DNA from: Meconema thalassinum | Lineage: Eukaryota > Arthropoda > Insecta > Orthoptera > Tettigoniidae | Length of the DNA: 64,000 bases | Direction: 5' to 3' | Assembly: GCA_946902985.2 (NCBI GenBank) | Contig: OX336388.2 | Coordinates: 125,093,894 to 125,157,893 of the forward strand | Part shown: positions 22,385 to 33,398 of the stretch, one piece after another | Position numbering within the stretch: position 1 is the stretch's first letter | Layout of the letters: each line of letters begins with the position of its first letter | The notes under the pieces: generated by a model | Seen by the model: the letters and a program-made list of their open reading frames with translations, nothing else | Database searches by the model: none | What the model was told of the DNA's origin: nothing | Program-made: the position numbers and the translations under genes

Positions 22385-22860
22385 TTGGTACCATTAACAT
22401 CTTGACCTTAACCAGCAAGACTGAGGAGCTTATTGATTTTATGAAGGAGAAGGACATTTTTATCCTCAGACCGAGTAAGACAAAATGGAAAGGTAAAGGA
22501 GAAAGAACCCTGGCAGGTGGATAAAGGCTGTTTTAGAGTGGAGGATTAGAAGCATGAAATGGAGTTGGAATAATTGTGAGGAAAGATATCCTAAAATATG
22601 TGGAGGAGGTGAAGAAAGTAAATGATAGGATTATTGTTATGAGAACCCAGTAAAAGACTTGATTAAAATATATCCTCCACAGACTGGAAATACAGAAGAA
22701 GACATAGAAGGTTTTCTTGAAGGATAGAAGTATATTGAAGACTAGGAAGTAATAATAATGGGAGACATAAATGCTAAAGTCGGAATAGACAGACTAGGAT
22801 AGGAAGACATATGCAAACCCCACATTTTCTTGTTGCAAAATGCAGGCTACAGTACCGTAT
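22385..22860 (+). pseudogene. RTE-like endonuclease remnant
   Basis: Translates with several stops into an APE endonuclease: IGTINILTLTSKTEELIDFM, KTKWKGKGERTL, NGVGIIVRKDI, VNDRIIVMR and a GDINAKVG-like block. No RT follows; the sequence stops at the MITE at 22883. A fragment only. Confidence 0.75.
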
Positions 22861-22882
22861 GTTTGGGTTTGACAATATTATA

Positions 22883-23537
22883 CAGTGAGAGCCTTCTCTA
22901 TAAAATGGTATCTCGCCGGGCCCATATGATGGGCGAAGAGCGTCGAGTTAGCACCAGATGACTAGCATTTGCTGATTACTCAACAGTGGGTTGGGAAGCC
23001 CCCAATGCTGTCATTGCATTCATTACATACGCAGCTGGCAAGATACCTTCGTTGAGATAATTACGACTTGCGGTGAAGTACTGTAGCCTACCTCGTATCC
23101 CGTGATCATGGTTAGGTATACAACATAACATTGAATTTTCCTAGTGGAAACTTAGCTTCTCAAGAAGAAGTCTTTCTGTAAATGATTTCGTACGTTTCAC
23201 TGTCAAGCGATTTTTACTAGTGGAGGAACCTCAAACAAAATGTATATAGTAACAATCCGCATACTCTGGGAGGCTCTCGACTACGAAATAACTGCACTGA
23301 TACGAAATATCAGTGAGGATGAATTACTTTGTATATTGCTGCAATGTGTGTTTAGAAATTGTAGGACAGCATTTCCAGCAACTACTCTGAAATTCATGTA
23401 AGAAATGATTATTAAATATGTTAAAAAGTGTAAATGTGTTGAACTAGTTGGGCGCTACAACAGTGCCTTGCTCGACAGGTGCCCCGGCCGTCACACGGTG
23501 CCTGTGAGGTTCCGTTCTATAGAGAAGGCTCTAACTG
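22883..23537. mobile_element. TA-flanked MITE with pogo-like ends
   Basis: 655 bp with terminal repeats cagtgagagccttctctata and tatagagaaggctctaactg, flanked by TA (22881-22882 and 23538-23539). It holds a short + frame starting near 23240 (YIVTIRILWEALDYEITALI) that I do not recognise. Presumably a deletion derivative of a Tc1/mariner-superfamily element. Confidence 0.82.
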
Positions 23538-23763
23538 TATTTGTCCCATAATTCAACTGGATAATGGTGGACACAGCTGAAACTGTACTATATAAGTTGT
23601 GATCTGAATAGGGGATGGTGTACAGGTTATAGGCATCTACCTATACTACATCTTTTCCACAATTATTATTCAACATTAAAAAAGGTATTTCGGCTAATGT
23701 CAGTAGTGTAGAAGGTTCTCATCTCCTTTAGTGATAATGAAATCCATCTATGTCTACCCCTTA

Positions 23764-25187
23764 TTCATCATCATCATCATCTTCATTTCCCCTTTTCCAG
23801 TTGACACTGGGTGGGGGCAAATATGGTTCCTCTCCACTTTGTTCTGTCGTTCCACCATTCCTCTTCCGACACAGTGTTCCAATCCAGGTTCCGTTTTCTA
23901 ATACTATTCTCCACCGAGTCCATCCAACGCATTCTTGGTCTTCCTCGTCCTCTCTTCCCTGTCATCCGTTGTTCCAGTGCTCGTCTTGGTAGCCTTACTT
24001 CATTCATCCGTTTGACATGTCCAAACCATCTCAATCTGTTTTGCTCCAGTTTGTCATTTAATTTCTGTACTCCCAGTTCTTTCCGTATATCTTCATTTCT
24101 CACTCTGCCTCTCCTCATTTTCTGGACCATACTTTTCAGGAATCTCATCTCAGATGCTTGTACTCTGCTCTCATCCCTCTTAGTCATTGTCCAAGTTTCT
24201 GCTGCATTTGTCATTATAGGAACATAATATGCTTTGTACATAACATCTTTAGCTTAATTGGTATATCCTTGTTCTGTAAAAAGTCCCCGTACCTGTTGGT
24301 AGAAAGCACTCCCAAGTTGTATTCTTCTGCTTATTTCCAAATCTAGTCTTCCGTCTTCAGTCAGTTCACTTTGCAAGTATTTGAAGTGTTTCACCACTTC
24401 CAATTCCTTATCTCCTACTTTGATCACTCCTTTTCCTTCTTTCTTATCTCTACTCATCACCACTGATTTACTCTTCTCCACATTTATCTTCAATCCCCAT
24501 TGCTCAATCTTTTCATTTATTACGTCTAACTGTTCTTGTGCCTCCATCTCATCCTCGCCCCAGATCACAACATCGTCTGCAAACAACATTACCTTCATCT
24601 TTGCCCTACTATATTCTTTCATTGCTGCCTTCATGATGTCATCCATCACCATTAAGAACAATAATGGTGACAACACACTTCCTTGCTTTAGTCCAGTGTC
24701 AATTTTAAACCATTCCGATGTCCCGACTAGTCTTCACACTACTGTAGCACTCCATGCACATTCCTTTTATCATGTCTCTCAGTTCCTTGCCTATCCCCCT
24801 ATTTGATAAGCTTTCCCAAACTTTTGTTCCAGGGATGCTATCATAGGCCTTTTCTAGATCAATAAAAGTCATTATCATATCCTTCCCATATTCCCAACTC
24901 CTTTCTATGTTCTGTCTCAGAATGAAAATGGGTTCCACTGTTGACCTGCCCCCTCTAAATCCGAACTGCTCCTCCTCTAATTGGCTTTCTACCTTTAATC
25001 TAATTCTTTTTTCGAGGATTCTTTCCATTACTTTGGCAACATGCGAGATGATGGTGATTCCTCGGTAGTTACCACACACCTTCCAGTCTCCTTTCTTGAA
25101 TATTGGCAATATTATTCCCATTTCCAGACTTCAGGTACTTTCTTCTCTCTCCACACACACCTGAGAAGTCTGTATGTCCACTGCAGT
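23764..25187 (-). mobile_element. RTE-like element, 5'-truncated
   Basis: Minus-strand RT and C-terminal region ending in a (ATG)n tail (23765-23782). The 7-bp ccttatt at 23759-23765 and 25188-25194 may be the TSD. The endonuclease is absent. It is a different copy from the one at 721-4172, sharing its C-terminal RLRWFGHVKRM architecture. Confidence 0.8.
23783..25121 (-). pseudogene. RTE-like reverse transcriptase
   Basis: Three frames in order on the minus strand: 25121-24705 with PIFKKGDWKVCGNYRG, FGFRGGRSTVEP and FIDLEKAYDSIP; 24676-24254 with LSPLLFLMVMDDI and the catalytic FADD (MLFADDVVIWG); 24241-23783 with ETWTMTKRDESRVQ, RLRWFGHVKRMNEV and EEEWWNDRTKWRG. Frameshifts near 24690 and 24248 separate them. 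Catalytic residues are present but the gene is broken. Confidence 0.85.
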
Positions 25188-25204
25188 CCTTATTAATCCC
25201 GTAA

Positions 25205-25290
25205 TTATGTGATGAATTGCACATGGCTGAGAGTTTCTACAGCCGGATGCCCTTCCTGACGCCAACCTCACAAGAGAAGTTAATGGAAGA
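25205..25290 (-). mobile_element. SINE-A 3' tail fragment
   Basis: Complement contains gttggcgtcaggaagggcat, the 3' module also seen in the full SINE-A copy at 50195-50225. The rest of that SINE is absent here. Confidence 0.55.
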
Positions 25291-25299
25291 TGAATGAAA

Positions 25300-25610
25300 G
25301 TTCAAGTAGTTCCAACTTTGGCTACCATATGCCACTATCAACACCCAGCGACAAACATTGGAACTAATAGAGTGTTTATAAAGCAAATAACCTACAAATT
25401 TAGCTACACTACCAATTGTAGTGGTAGGTTCTTATTCATGCCATAAATCTATGACATGGGACCGGCGGCTTTACTTCCCCTGCGAAGGAAGGAATACTGA
25501 AGAATTTTAAAGCTCTTAAAAATCTGACGACTTCAGCTGGGTTTGAACCCGCGACCTTGGGCATAGCATTTCAGCATGTTGCTGACTACGCCACCGAAGC
25601 CGCTTTAATG
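25300..25610 (-). mobile_element. SINE-C copy, 3'-shortened
   Basis: tRNA-derived head on the minus strand with A-box-like ggtggcgtagtcagcaac and B-box ggtcgcgggttcaaaccc, and a body with a ccatgtcatagatttatggc block shared with 29388-29885 and 42105-42610. It lies about 130 bases upstream of a POP4 exon. Confidence 0.8.
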
Positions 25611-25742
25611 ATACTCAGATATCTTCCTTATTTCAAATTAATTTCTTCCTTGCGGTGTATAAAATGTCGAGTTTACTGACTCTATATATTTTACTTCTAT
25701 ATCAACCTGGTTGCTATTTGAGGAATGTTTATAGTTTCACAG

Positions 25743-25922
25743 CTGATCCTGGCAACAAGTTGTGGGATGACACCACAAGGCTGCTGCTCAAGGCCGACTA
25801 TCATGGAGCCGTGTTGTCTGTAAAGAAGTCTACGTGCAGCAGCTTGGTTGGCAAATCAGGAATCGTCGTGTTTGATACGAAAAACACCTTCAAGCTTTTG
25901 GGTGAAGACAATGTGTTGAGAA
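25743..25922 (+). CDS. POP4: POP4 (RNase P/MRP subunit p29), middle exon
   Basis: Encodes the start of the conserved RNase P p29 (UPF0086) barrel: LLLKADYHGAVLSVKKSTC, SSLVGKSGIVVFDTKNTFKL and GEDNVLR, matching the LLKADLHGA, VG.SGI and ETKNTF blocks of animal POP4. The acceptor is gtttcacag ending at 25742; the donor is a consensus A|gtgagt after 25922. The exon starts at codon position 2 and ends after position 1, in phase with both neighbours. The open frame extends upstream to 25655, but that part is intronic and its hydrophobic start is not a signal peptide. Confidence 0.95.
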
Positions 25923-26989
25923 GTGAGTACATTTCCCATGTGCATGGTACAGGGATTATAGTGCCGTCAGCGTTATTTCCGACTTGACAGTTCACCGGCT
26001 GGCGATACAGTGTTGCCAGTCCACTAACGCAAATCAGCTGACGTACATGATTATAGCCGTAAAGTTAACAAAACACTCATAATGTGAACAGACATGTTTA
26101 CACACATCATACTCGTGAATAAGTACATAGTAGCAGAAATTACACATATACTGCGGTTAACAGAATATTTCTGATAACTTAATGAAGCAGAAAAAAATTA
26201 TAACAAATAAATTACTCACCATTATCACCTCGCGTCCGTAGTTAAAGATGTTCAGAGTTCGAGAAAATGTATTATAAAACCCATAAAGGGAACACACCAC
26301 TCATATCGGAGTCACTATTGCCGTCTGACCCCACTCAATGAGCACATTCTTTCTTGCTGCCATTGTTGGAGCTTTGTCGTGAATAACACTATGATACAGG
26401 GCATTGTCCATAACAATTGTGCTCGCACATTACTAATCATTTCCCGGGTTTGACTCCTTAGTGGAGTCCCATGTCGTCAGGCCTTTCCTCTCTTGGCTTC
26501 CTCATGCTAGACCCCGGCATGACACTATCACACACACGCATGGAAGAAATAACACAAACACTCACCGACCTAAAGCTAACCTACAATTACATGTAATTAT
26601 ACTACACTAAGTCAAACGAACAAACAAATACAAAGCTATAACAACAGACTGGAATAATATCAAAAAGAAAAATATACGAGAATACACAGAGACCGCCAAT
26701 GAAACTAACCAAGCACAATGCAAACAGCTGACAACAACATGTGTGAACGCAAGATGTTAGCTGGCAACATCGTCAGCGAAACTAGATTTGTCTCGATATT
26801 TCAATTTGAATGGCTGCCTGTGATTGGCTGGTTAGAGTGTAGCTGTGATGTAGCACTGAAACTTGAAGTCGGAAGTAAGGATGGCTCTAGTATAGGGCCT
26901 ATAGAATCATGAATAACCCAAGTCGGAGCATTTTAACATTATTGTTGGATATGAATTTTACTCCCAAATCTTTCAGTTGTTATATATTC

Positions 26990-27370
26990 ACATTTTAAGA
27001 CTTATATTTTCAGATTGTTTTAATCTTTCGAATTTGTGTTTTCAAGACTTACTGATTGTTCTAGTTCTTTTGAATTTGTGTTTTAAGACCTTCTGATTGT
27101 TTTAGTCCTTTTGAATTTGTGTTTTAAGTCTCATAATTTCTGACTGTTTTAGTCCTTTCAAATTTGTGTTTTAAGACTTATACTTTCCGATTGTTTTAGT
27201 CCTTTTGAATTCATGTTTTAAGTCTTATATACTTTCTGATTGGTTTAGTCCATTCTAATTTGTGTTTTAAGTCTTATACTTTCTGATTGTTGTAGTCCAT
27301 TCTAATTTGTGTTATAAGACTTATACTTTCCGATTGTTTTAGTCCTTTTGAATTCGTGTTTTAAACTATT
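26990..27370 (+). repeat. Minisatellite, about eight units of 45-57 bp
   Basis: Tandem units built on ctgattgttttagtcctttt followed by gaatttgtgttttaag and a variable cttatacttt. Unit length varies because the cttatacttt part is present or missing. It lies in the second visible POP4 intron. Flanking 25990-26980 shows no gene that I recognise. Confidence 0.85.
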
Positions 27371-28302
27371 ACATAATGTGAAAAGTTTTCAATAGGCCTA
27401 AATAACTACTTTAATAAAAGCTCTTAAAATTACATGAGTTGGTGATATTTGTGAGTGTTTCCACACACAAAATTTCTTGACATCAGAAAAGTAGTTGTCG
27501 GAGCAGCCTGTAGACATTCCACAATATTCAGATATGTCCCCATATCAGATCTTTCCACACATTATTAGTACGGTACTCAAACACTGTTTTTGTATGTTGC
27601 AGTTCTAGCTTTTTACCGTTAACTAAGCAGAGTACTCGTAGGTCCTTTCTGTATATTAGTTTACTAGTTTAGGGCCTATTGCTTAAGTATATCACAGCAA
27701 TAGTACCTTCATAGATTAGTTGGTGGAGGGAGACTGATTTTTGATGGGATCCTCATTAAGCAGTCTTGCAACATAGTAGGTTCTTCTTCTTCATGGTTGT
27801 ATTTCGATTTTGAACGTCGTGACCCTTCACGCAATTCTGTTAACAATACCCCGCCATACATCACAGTCTTCTGCTGTGTGCATTAATTTCTGAAGTGGCA
27901 GATTAGTCAGACTTTTTATCTGGTCAAGGTACCGGTTCGGGGCACACCCCCTCAGCCATTCTCCGTCAACTTTACCCTGAATGATACACTTCACAATGCT
28001 GTCTTGCCGGATGACATGGCCAAAAAATCTCAACATTTGCCTTTGAATGTTTGGGAGTAAGCGTGCTTTAGGAGCATCCTTACCTTGTTCAGAATAGATT
28101 AATTTGTTCTTGCTACCCACGATATTCGTAGCATTCTTCGATAACACGTCATCTCGAAGGCTTCGTTTCTCCTACGGCATGCAGCATTTATGGTCCAGGA
28201 CTTGGAGCCATACGCGATGATAGGAAGTACCAAAGCCTGAACCAGTCGCTTCTTTGTTTCCTTGGTAATATGATGATTTTCCATATTCTTGTTAGACTAG
28301 AC

Positions 28303-28995
28303 CAGGGCCATCCAGACAGCGCTCCGGACGCGCTCTAACCCAGTGCTCCGAGAGCTTTGTCGGAAGGTAGTTTCAGAAGTGGTGGGAGGAGCTTGACTGG
28401 CTGAGCGCACTGAAGTGTGCAGCCGATCCATCAGTTGCTAGTCTAGTCTAATGCACTTTGTTGACAGCGTGTAAGTAAATCATTTTCGCAGTGGTCATGA
28501 CTGAATAACATACAAAAAAGGGCGGGGTGAAGCAGCAGTTTTTAAAGCAGAATGGGAAATTTCATTTTTCTGTGCAGCTTATGAAGGGCATGCCAAATGT
28601 TTAGTGTGCAACAGAGATGTAATGTGTTTAAAAGAACACAATTTGTTGTTGAATTTTCCTCTCCGATATATTCACATTTCAGTTTGGAATAAATCACAAT
28701 ATTCTTTACTTAACACTTGTGTTCGTTTCCTGCACATTCCATACATCCGAGTACCATTCCATTTGTATATGCTGTTTATTTGTAATGGCTAAACAGCTCT
28801 AGTAATATGCCAACAATCCCACAAAAGCCGTCGGCCGCACGACTGTACGTACTTATCTAGTCAGCGTGGTCCAAACATCGTCCGCCTCCTCGCTGCCACA
28901 GTGTAGTGGTGGTAGGGGAAGGAGCGCTAGTCTTGACTGCCCAGTGCTCCCCGAGCGCGGCCACACTCCCGGAGTGCAATGACTGGATGACCCTG
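28303..28995. mobile_element. hAT deletion derivative
   Basis: 693 bp with terminal inverted repeats cagggccatccag and ctggatgaccctg, and a perfect 8-bp TSD gactagac (28295-28302 and 28996-29003). The 8-bp duplication and CAGGG ends are diagnostic of hAT. The subterminal sequence repeats gcgctc/gagcgc words, possible transposase-binding sites. It splits the RTE-like fragment. Confidence 0.92.
28519..28645 (+). pseudogene. hAT transposase N-terminus with BED-type zinc finger start
   Basis: A + frame reading AAVFKAEWEISFFCAAYEG, then AKCLVCNRDVMCLKEHN, resembles the N-terminus of ZBED5/GTF2IRD2-like hAT transposases, where a CxxC (CLVC) begins a BED finger that binds the element ends. The second His pair is lost and no dimerisation or catalytic domain remains, so the element is non-autonomous. 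Confidence 0.65.
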
Positions 28996-29119
28996 GACTA
29001 GACACTGCTTTCTTAGCATTACCTATTCTTCTTTTAATTTCTCCTTCACAGTTTCAATTAGTGGAAATGCGAACACCTAGGTATATAAATACAGTAGTTT
29101 TTTTTTTTTTTTTTTTCAG

Positions 29120-29385
29120 ATGCTTAACCCTTTTTATGCCAAGCAATTAATGAGTGGTTATGCTAAAATTGCCAAGCCAAGTTTAGTGAAATTACAAGTG
29201 TTTGAGAAAAATTATCTCCCACCTATATTTTTCAAAATAGAATGTTATTTTTTTCTGTATTAAGTAAACATATTGTTAACATACTGGATGCTAAGTAATT
29301 AATATTTTGCTTCATTTGTGTAATTTAAAAAAAATCTTTATAAAGTATTTCTGTTACAAATATTTCAATTAGAAATCTGGTTGGT
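29120..29385. other. AT-rich intronic sequence
   Basis: No frame, repeat or element end recognised apart from a poly(T) run at its left edge. Confidence 0.5.
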
Positions 29386-29387
29386 TC

Positions 29388-29885
29388 CTTAGTTTAGGGA
29401 CTGCGCCAACGCGGTCATGTAGCCCTGTGTACTTTGGGTGTGTGTAGAATCGGTCTGATAACCGGTGTTATTTGTGATGGCTGTATCAGTGTGTGTTATC
29501 TGTTTTAATTCAAGTAAGGACTGCAGATGATAATTTCAAGTAGTTCCTACTTTTGCTACCAAATGCTACTATCCATGACACCTAGGTTGCAAATTTGGCT
29601 ACTAGATGCCATCGCAGTCAGCACCTGCCAGCGAACGTTGGAACTAGCATAGCGTTATCAATTCCAAGCTACAATTCTTGGCTTCACACAAGTGTAGTCA
29701 GTGGATGGTTCTTTTTTATGCCATAAATCTATGACATGGGACTGCCACCTTTACTTCCCTCCGAAGGAAGGCAAACTGAGAGATTTTAAACGCTCTTAAA
29801 AAATCCGCCGACTTCGGCCGGGTTTGAACCTACGACCTTGGGCATAGAAGCTTAGCATGCTACCAACTATGCCACTGAAGCTGCC
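29388..29885 (-). mobile_element. SINE-C, near full length
   Basis: About 500 bp. The head at the right end has A-box-like ttcagtggcatagttggtag and B-box ggtcgtaggttcaaaccc. The body contains a ctactagatgccatcgcag block, and the tail module ends in complement of ggttggttccttagttta. The same layout recurs at 42105-42610. Confidence 0.85.
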
Positions 29886-29889
29886 AATT

Positions 29890-30860
29890 AGAAATTTTAA
29901 TATAATTTTAGACAGCCTACACAATCCAAATAGTATCTTTTGTGATACACAATATGTTAATACTTATAGCATTGTGTATAAATATCTGAAGTTTAGAGTA
30001 ATTCTGTCAAATAGGTTTTAAGTACGATGAATTTCTACAAAGATATGCGTATTCAGTACTGTGGCATTAGGTGAATTGTCGTCAGCAGAATCAGATTCAT
30101 CATCAGTCGATTCACTCATAATGTCAGTAATTGAGGTCCGTATTGACTAACTATAAATTAGAAAGAAAATAAAGGGATTCTGCCTTTCCAATACTTGTAT
30201 TGAACCTACTCACAGGTACATGTTTCGAAGGTAAAACGCCTTCTTCCTCAGCCTGTACACAAAAATAACAAAGATAAATTACCTTAATAAGAACATACGT
30301 TACATGAATAAAGATTTGTGAAATAAATAATAATAAGTTCAATTGTTTCCGTTTCTCCTTGGAAGATCTTCCAATTGGATATCCAGGCCTGGGTGCATTA
30401 AAAAGCCGCAGAGTCAGGCCGGTGTTGTGAGTCGCTATTTGGTTCCGTCATCGTTTTTCAAACTAGTGTCTATGCTGCCCTTGGAGGAACATCATGGCAA
30501 AGAAATCAACATAGTCCCTGTAGTAGTGCCATGTCCCGCTGTATTTAGTGTGTTTGGGCGTGAACAACAGCAGATCAAAAAACGTGTCTCAAACAAATAT
30601 CACTCCTTTGCTTGTCCAAAGACATACTAGGTGAGAAGGGGAAAGAAAATAGAGGACGGGAATAAAAATTAAGGAAAAAATTAATGTGGAATGTTTATGA
30701 AGTGCCGATGGCTGTTGTTTTGGGGTGGTTGAATGCGAAAAAAGACAGATATAATCATTATTGAATTTGGAAAATAAATGGTATGAATGGTGGAATACAG
30801 CTGATCAATTTATCACATGGCGCTAGGTCCGCCAAACGAGCGAACTGCTGCAGCGTTTCA
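29890..30860. other. Intronic sequence without a recognised gene
   Basis: Contains a motif block ggtacatgtttcgaaggtaa followed by cttcttcctcag (30219-30255), resembling the inner part of the hairpin element at 58157-58420, and a + frame at 30343-30630 (FPFLLGRSSNWISRPG, then FGREQQQIKKRV) that I do not recognise and that has no clear splice context. Confidence 0.4.
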
Positions 30861-30879
30861 AGTGAGAGGTCGGGCAACA

Positions 30880-31202
30880 TCCACCTTACAGTCCCAACCT
30901 AGCGCCATGTGACTTTCATCTGTTCGGTAAGCTCAAAACGGAGCTCGGTGGTCGACGTTTCCAGACCGATGAGAAGGTGAAGGCCGCTGTCTCCATGTGG
31001 TTGCAGAATGCTGGAGGAACTTTCTATGCATCTGGCATCAACAAGTTGGTTGTGTGTTCGCAGAAATGTTTGGAGTCTCTTGGAAACTATGTAGAAAAGT
31101 GACGTTACATTGTATGTCATTATAGGCGTGTTGCTGTTGTATAGTTGGTGTAATAAATGGCCATAACTGAGAAGTGCAACTTATTTTTTGATCTGCCCTC
31201 GT
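30880..31202 (+). mobile_element. Mariner C-terminal fragment with 3' end
   Basis: Encodes the end of a mariner transposase: SPNLAPCDFHLFGKLKTEL (third catalytic region of DD34D mariners), then a conserved end motif, SLGNYVEK and a stop at about 31105. The terminus ttattttttgatctgccctc followed by gta at about 31202 is a mariner-type TIR. The 5' half is missing. Confidence 0.82.
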
Positions 31203-31855
31203 ACTTATGGCCCTGAGGAAAATTTGATACGAACTATTTGGCTCTCTAAGAAATCCCTGCTCTAGAAGGATGAAAGAAATTTGGAAACAAAGGAAATTGA
31301 ATACAATACGTTGATTCATCGTACCCTCCAAATGGGTTATTCGAAAGAAAAAAAAATCCAGCTATTCACGGAACTTAAACTTATCGATATATTCTGAGAG
31401 AGAATGAATCCCATGTTGTCTTGGTTACAACAGTGAATGCGCTGCGTGGCTGGAAATAACACTAACATTTTTGGAAAAACAGGGTCGATGTATCAGCCCT
31501 GTCGCACTAGAAGGGTTGTAAACATTGAACAAGAATTCAAAATCATTACCGTACTAAAAATTCTTAGTTTTTTCATTTTTGAACCCCTTTCCAATTTGAT
31601 TGATGTTTGTCACTGACTCTTATTTAGTTATTAGCTTGCCACGGTGGGTGAGTGGTCAACGTGTCGGTCTACCAACCCAGAGCTTGCAGGTTCGCTCCTG
31701 GCCATCGTAAGTGATTTTTGAAAAGCGGCAAATATACGACATCATGTCATGCGATGTTGACATGTTAAAGAACTCATTTGAATTCAGTAGGCCGTGTTCA
31801 TAATGGCAAAATTAATCTCTGGAGTTTCCGCCAACAAAAAGTTCCTCATTTCTCT

Positions 31856-32851
31856 TCTTCTTCTTCTTCCTCTCCTTTTGAGACCACAAAGGATCACTTT
31901 ACCCAACCATTAGTTCGTCGACTTGTAGGAACTGTACGAGCCTTGCGGTCCTCGCAGTACTTCTTCATGCGTATTGATCGTCTTGCCCGTTCTTCGGCGG
32001 AAAATATTCTTGTAGGAATTTTCTTCTTTGTGAGTGGAAAATGAAACGTCATATTTTTAAGTGCTGTAGTTAAACTTTTCTTATTTGCAGCATCTTCTGT
32101 TGTTAGGCCAATTTCTTTTAAGTCCTCTCTGATTTCTTTTAACCATCGGCATCCAGTTGTTGTGTTTTTTGAAGCAAGATTGTACTGCACTAGTTGTTTT
32201 AGAAGACGTGAATCTGGCATTCTCATGATGTGCCCAAAGAATCCTAGTCTTTTTTTTCGCATGGTATCAGTAATGGGTTCTAGGTTGTTATAGACCATAT
32301 TGTTAGGTATTATTCGCCATTGCCCATCTTTTTTATATCCTTTATTGATACAAGTTCTTCCAATTCGCCTTTCGATCTTCTGTAATCTGTCGGTTTTAGA
32401 ATGTTCATTTAGATGGAATAATGTTTCTGCTGCATATGTGGCTTCCGGTTTTATGACTGTATTGTAATGTTTAATTTTTGCATTAATTGATAAGCATTTC
32501 TTTTTGTAAGTTTCCCATGTTAATTTTTGTGCCCTAGATAACTTGTTGGTTCTTATTTGAATTGACGCTTTCTCATTTAAATTGTTTGTTATTAGCTCTC
32601 CTAGATATTTGAATCGTGTTACAATTTTAATTTTTGTATCATTAATTTGTATTTCCTTTAATGGTGTTGGTTTTTGTGGCATGATTTCTGTTTTTTCGAA
32701 TGATATCTTAAGGCCAATTTTATTTGCAATTGTCTGAAGCTCTGATATCTGTGTTTTGGCTTCCTCTAAATCTTTCGCCAATAATGCCATGTCGTCTGCA
32801 AAACCAAGACAGTTTGTTTGAATTTTTCTCCCTATTTTTATATTTGGAGGG
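31856..32851 (-). mobile_element. RTE-like 5'-truncated copy in SINE-D
   Basis: 996 bp with a perfect 9-bp TSD catttctct (31847-31855 and 32852-32860) and a (GAA)n tail on the minus strand (31856-31875). It is simply 5' truncated; its coding part is largely intact. Confidence 0.9.
31894..32830 (-). CDS. C-terminal part of a non-LTR reverse transcriptase
   Basis: An open frame of about 310 codons. It starts with the catalytic FADD box (CLGFADDMALLAKDLEEAKT), then the thumb region (GLKISFEKTEI, FKYLGELITNNL), and the C-terminal region LQKIERRIGRTCINKGY, KKRLGFFGHIMRMPDSR, EEIREDLK-like GCRWLKEIREDLKEI and RRSIRMKKYCEDRKAR, to a stop at 31894. The upstream fingers and palm motifs are absent through 5' truncation. 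A related copy is at 38225-41204. Confidence 0.85.
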
Positions 32852-33398
32852 CATTTCTCTACTAAAAAGCGCTATACTGTCAAGGAGCTTAAATATCTAA
32901 CCTCCTTGACTTTCATAGTGCTTCAAGGAACAACGAAATTCGACATGCAAGCTACTCTCTGGGTGTCAAATTACAAAGCTTGCACCCGGCGCCCGAGGCC
33001 ATACGATATTATTATTATTAATGCTTAAGTATAAGTTTTTGATGATCTTTTTGTTTTTGGAAGGCAGAGACTGTTTGTGGCTGTCATTGTAGGTTTGGTA
33101 GTGTTTTGAAGAGCTAATTTGTCTTGTGTATTTGGATCTGATGATGCTCTCTTGATGACCAAAACATGTCATCCCTTAGTTTTCTCCCTCTTCTTTAGTC
33201 CATAGCAAATATGTATACAGGGTCTTTCATATAAAGTAAGAACGGCAAGCGGCAGTTTTGTTATTCGCTGCTGCGGTGGCCTTGGCCTAGCTTGTGGCGC
33301 GTCATGGCCCCCTGCTGTACTATTGAAAGCACACGCATAGTACATACGTGGACTGTTTTCTTTTTTTTTTTCCTTTCCTTTTCTTTTTTTTTCTCAAG

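Larger units (their letters stand above)
27785..29100 (-). mobile_element. RTE-like 3' fragment split by a hAT derivative
   Basis: Minus-strand C-terminal region of an RTE-like element: about 29095-29004 (YLGVRIST, then GEIKRRIGNAKKAV), then across the insert to 28284-27827 (MENHHITKETKKRLVQAL, YGSKSWTI, LRISWVARTN, FFGHVIRQDSIVKCIIQG). It ends in a (GAA)n-type tail at 27780-27795. The frame slips near 28110. 5' truncated near a poly(T) run at 29098. Confidence 0.8.
31634..33020 (+). mobile_element. SINE-D split by an RTE-like insertion
   Basis: The 5' part (31634-31855) has a tRNA-like head ggtgggtgagtggtcaac and B box gcaggttcgctcctggcc. The 3' part (32861-33020) has tcaaggagcttaaatatcta, gcccgaggccatacgat and an (att)n tail. 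The same SINE is uninterrupted, in reverse, at 41535-41935. The insertion carries a TSD. Confidence 0.85.

Noticed and set aside
25655..25742. Apparent signal peptide (MSSLLTLYILLLYQPG) in front of the middle POP4 exon
   Set aside because: It lies upstream of a clear splice acceptor and POP4 is a nuclear RNA-binding protein; this is open intron sequence.
30050..30130. Minus-strand acidic start (ESTDDESDSADD) reminiscent of a piggyBac N-terminus
   Set aside because: Too short and low in complexity, with no TTAA-flanked ends or catalytic region nearby.
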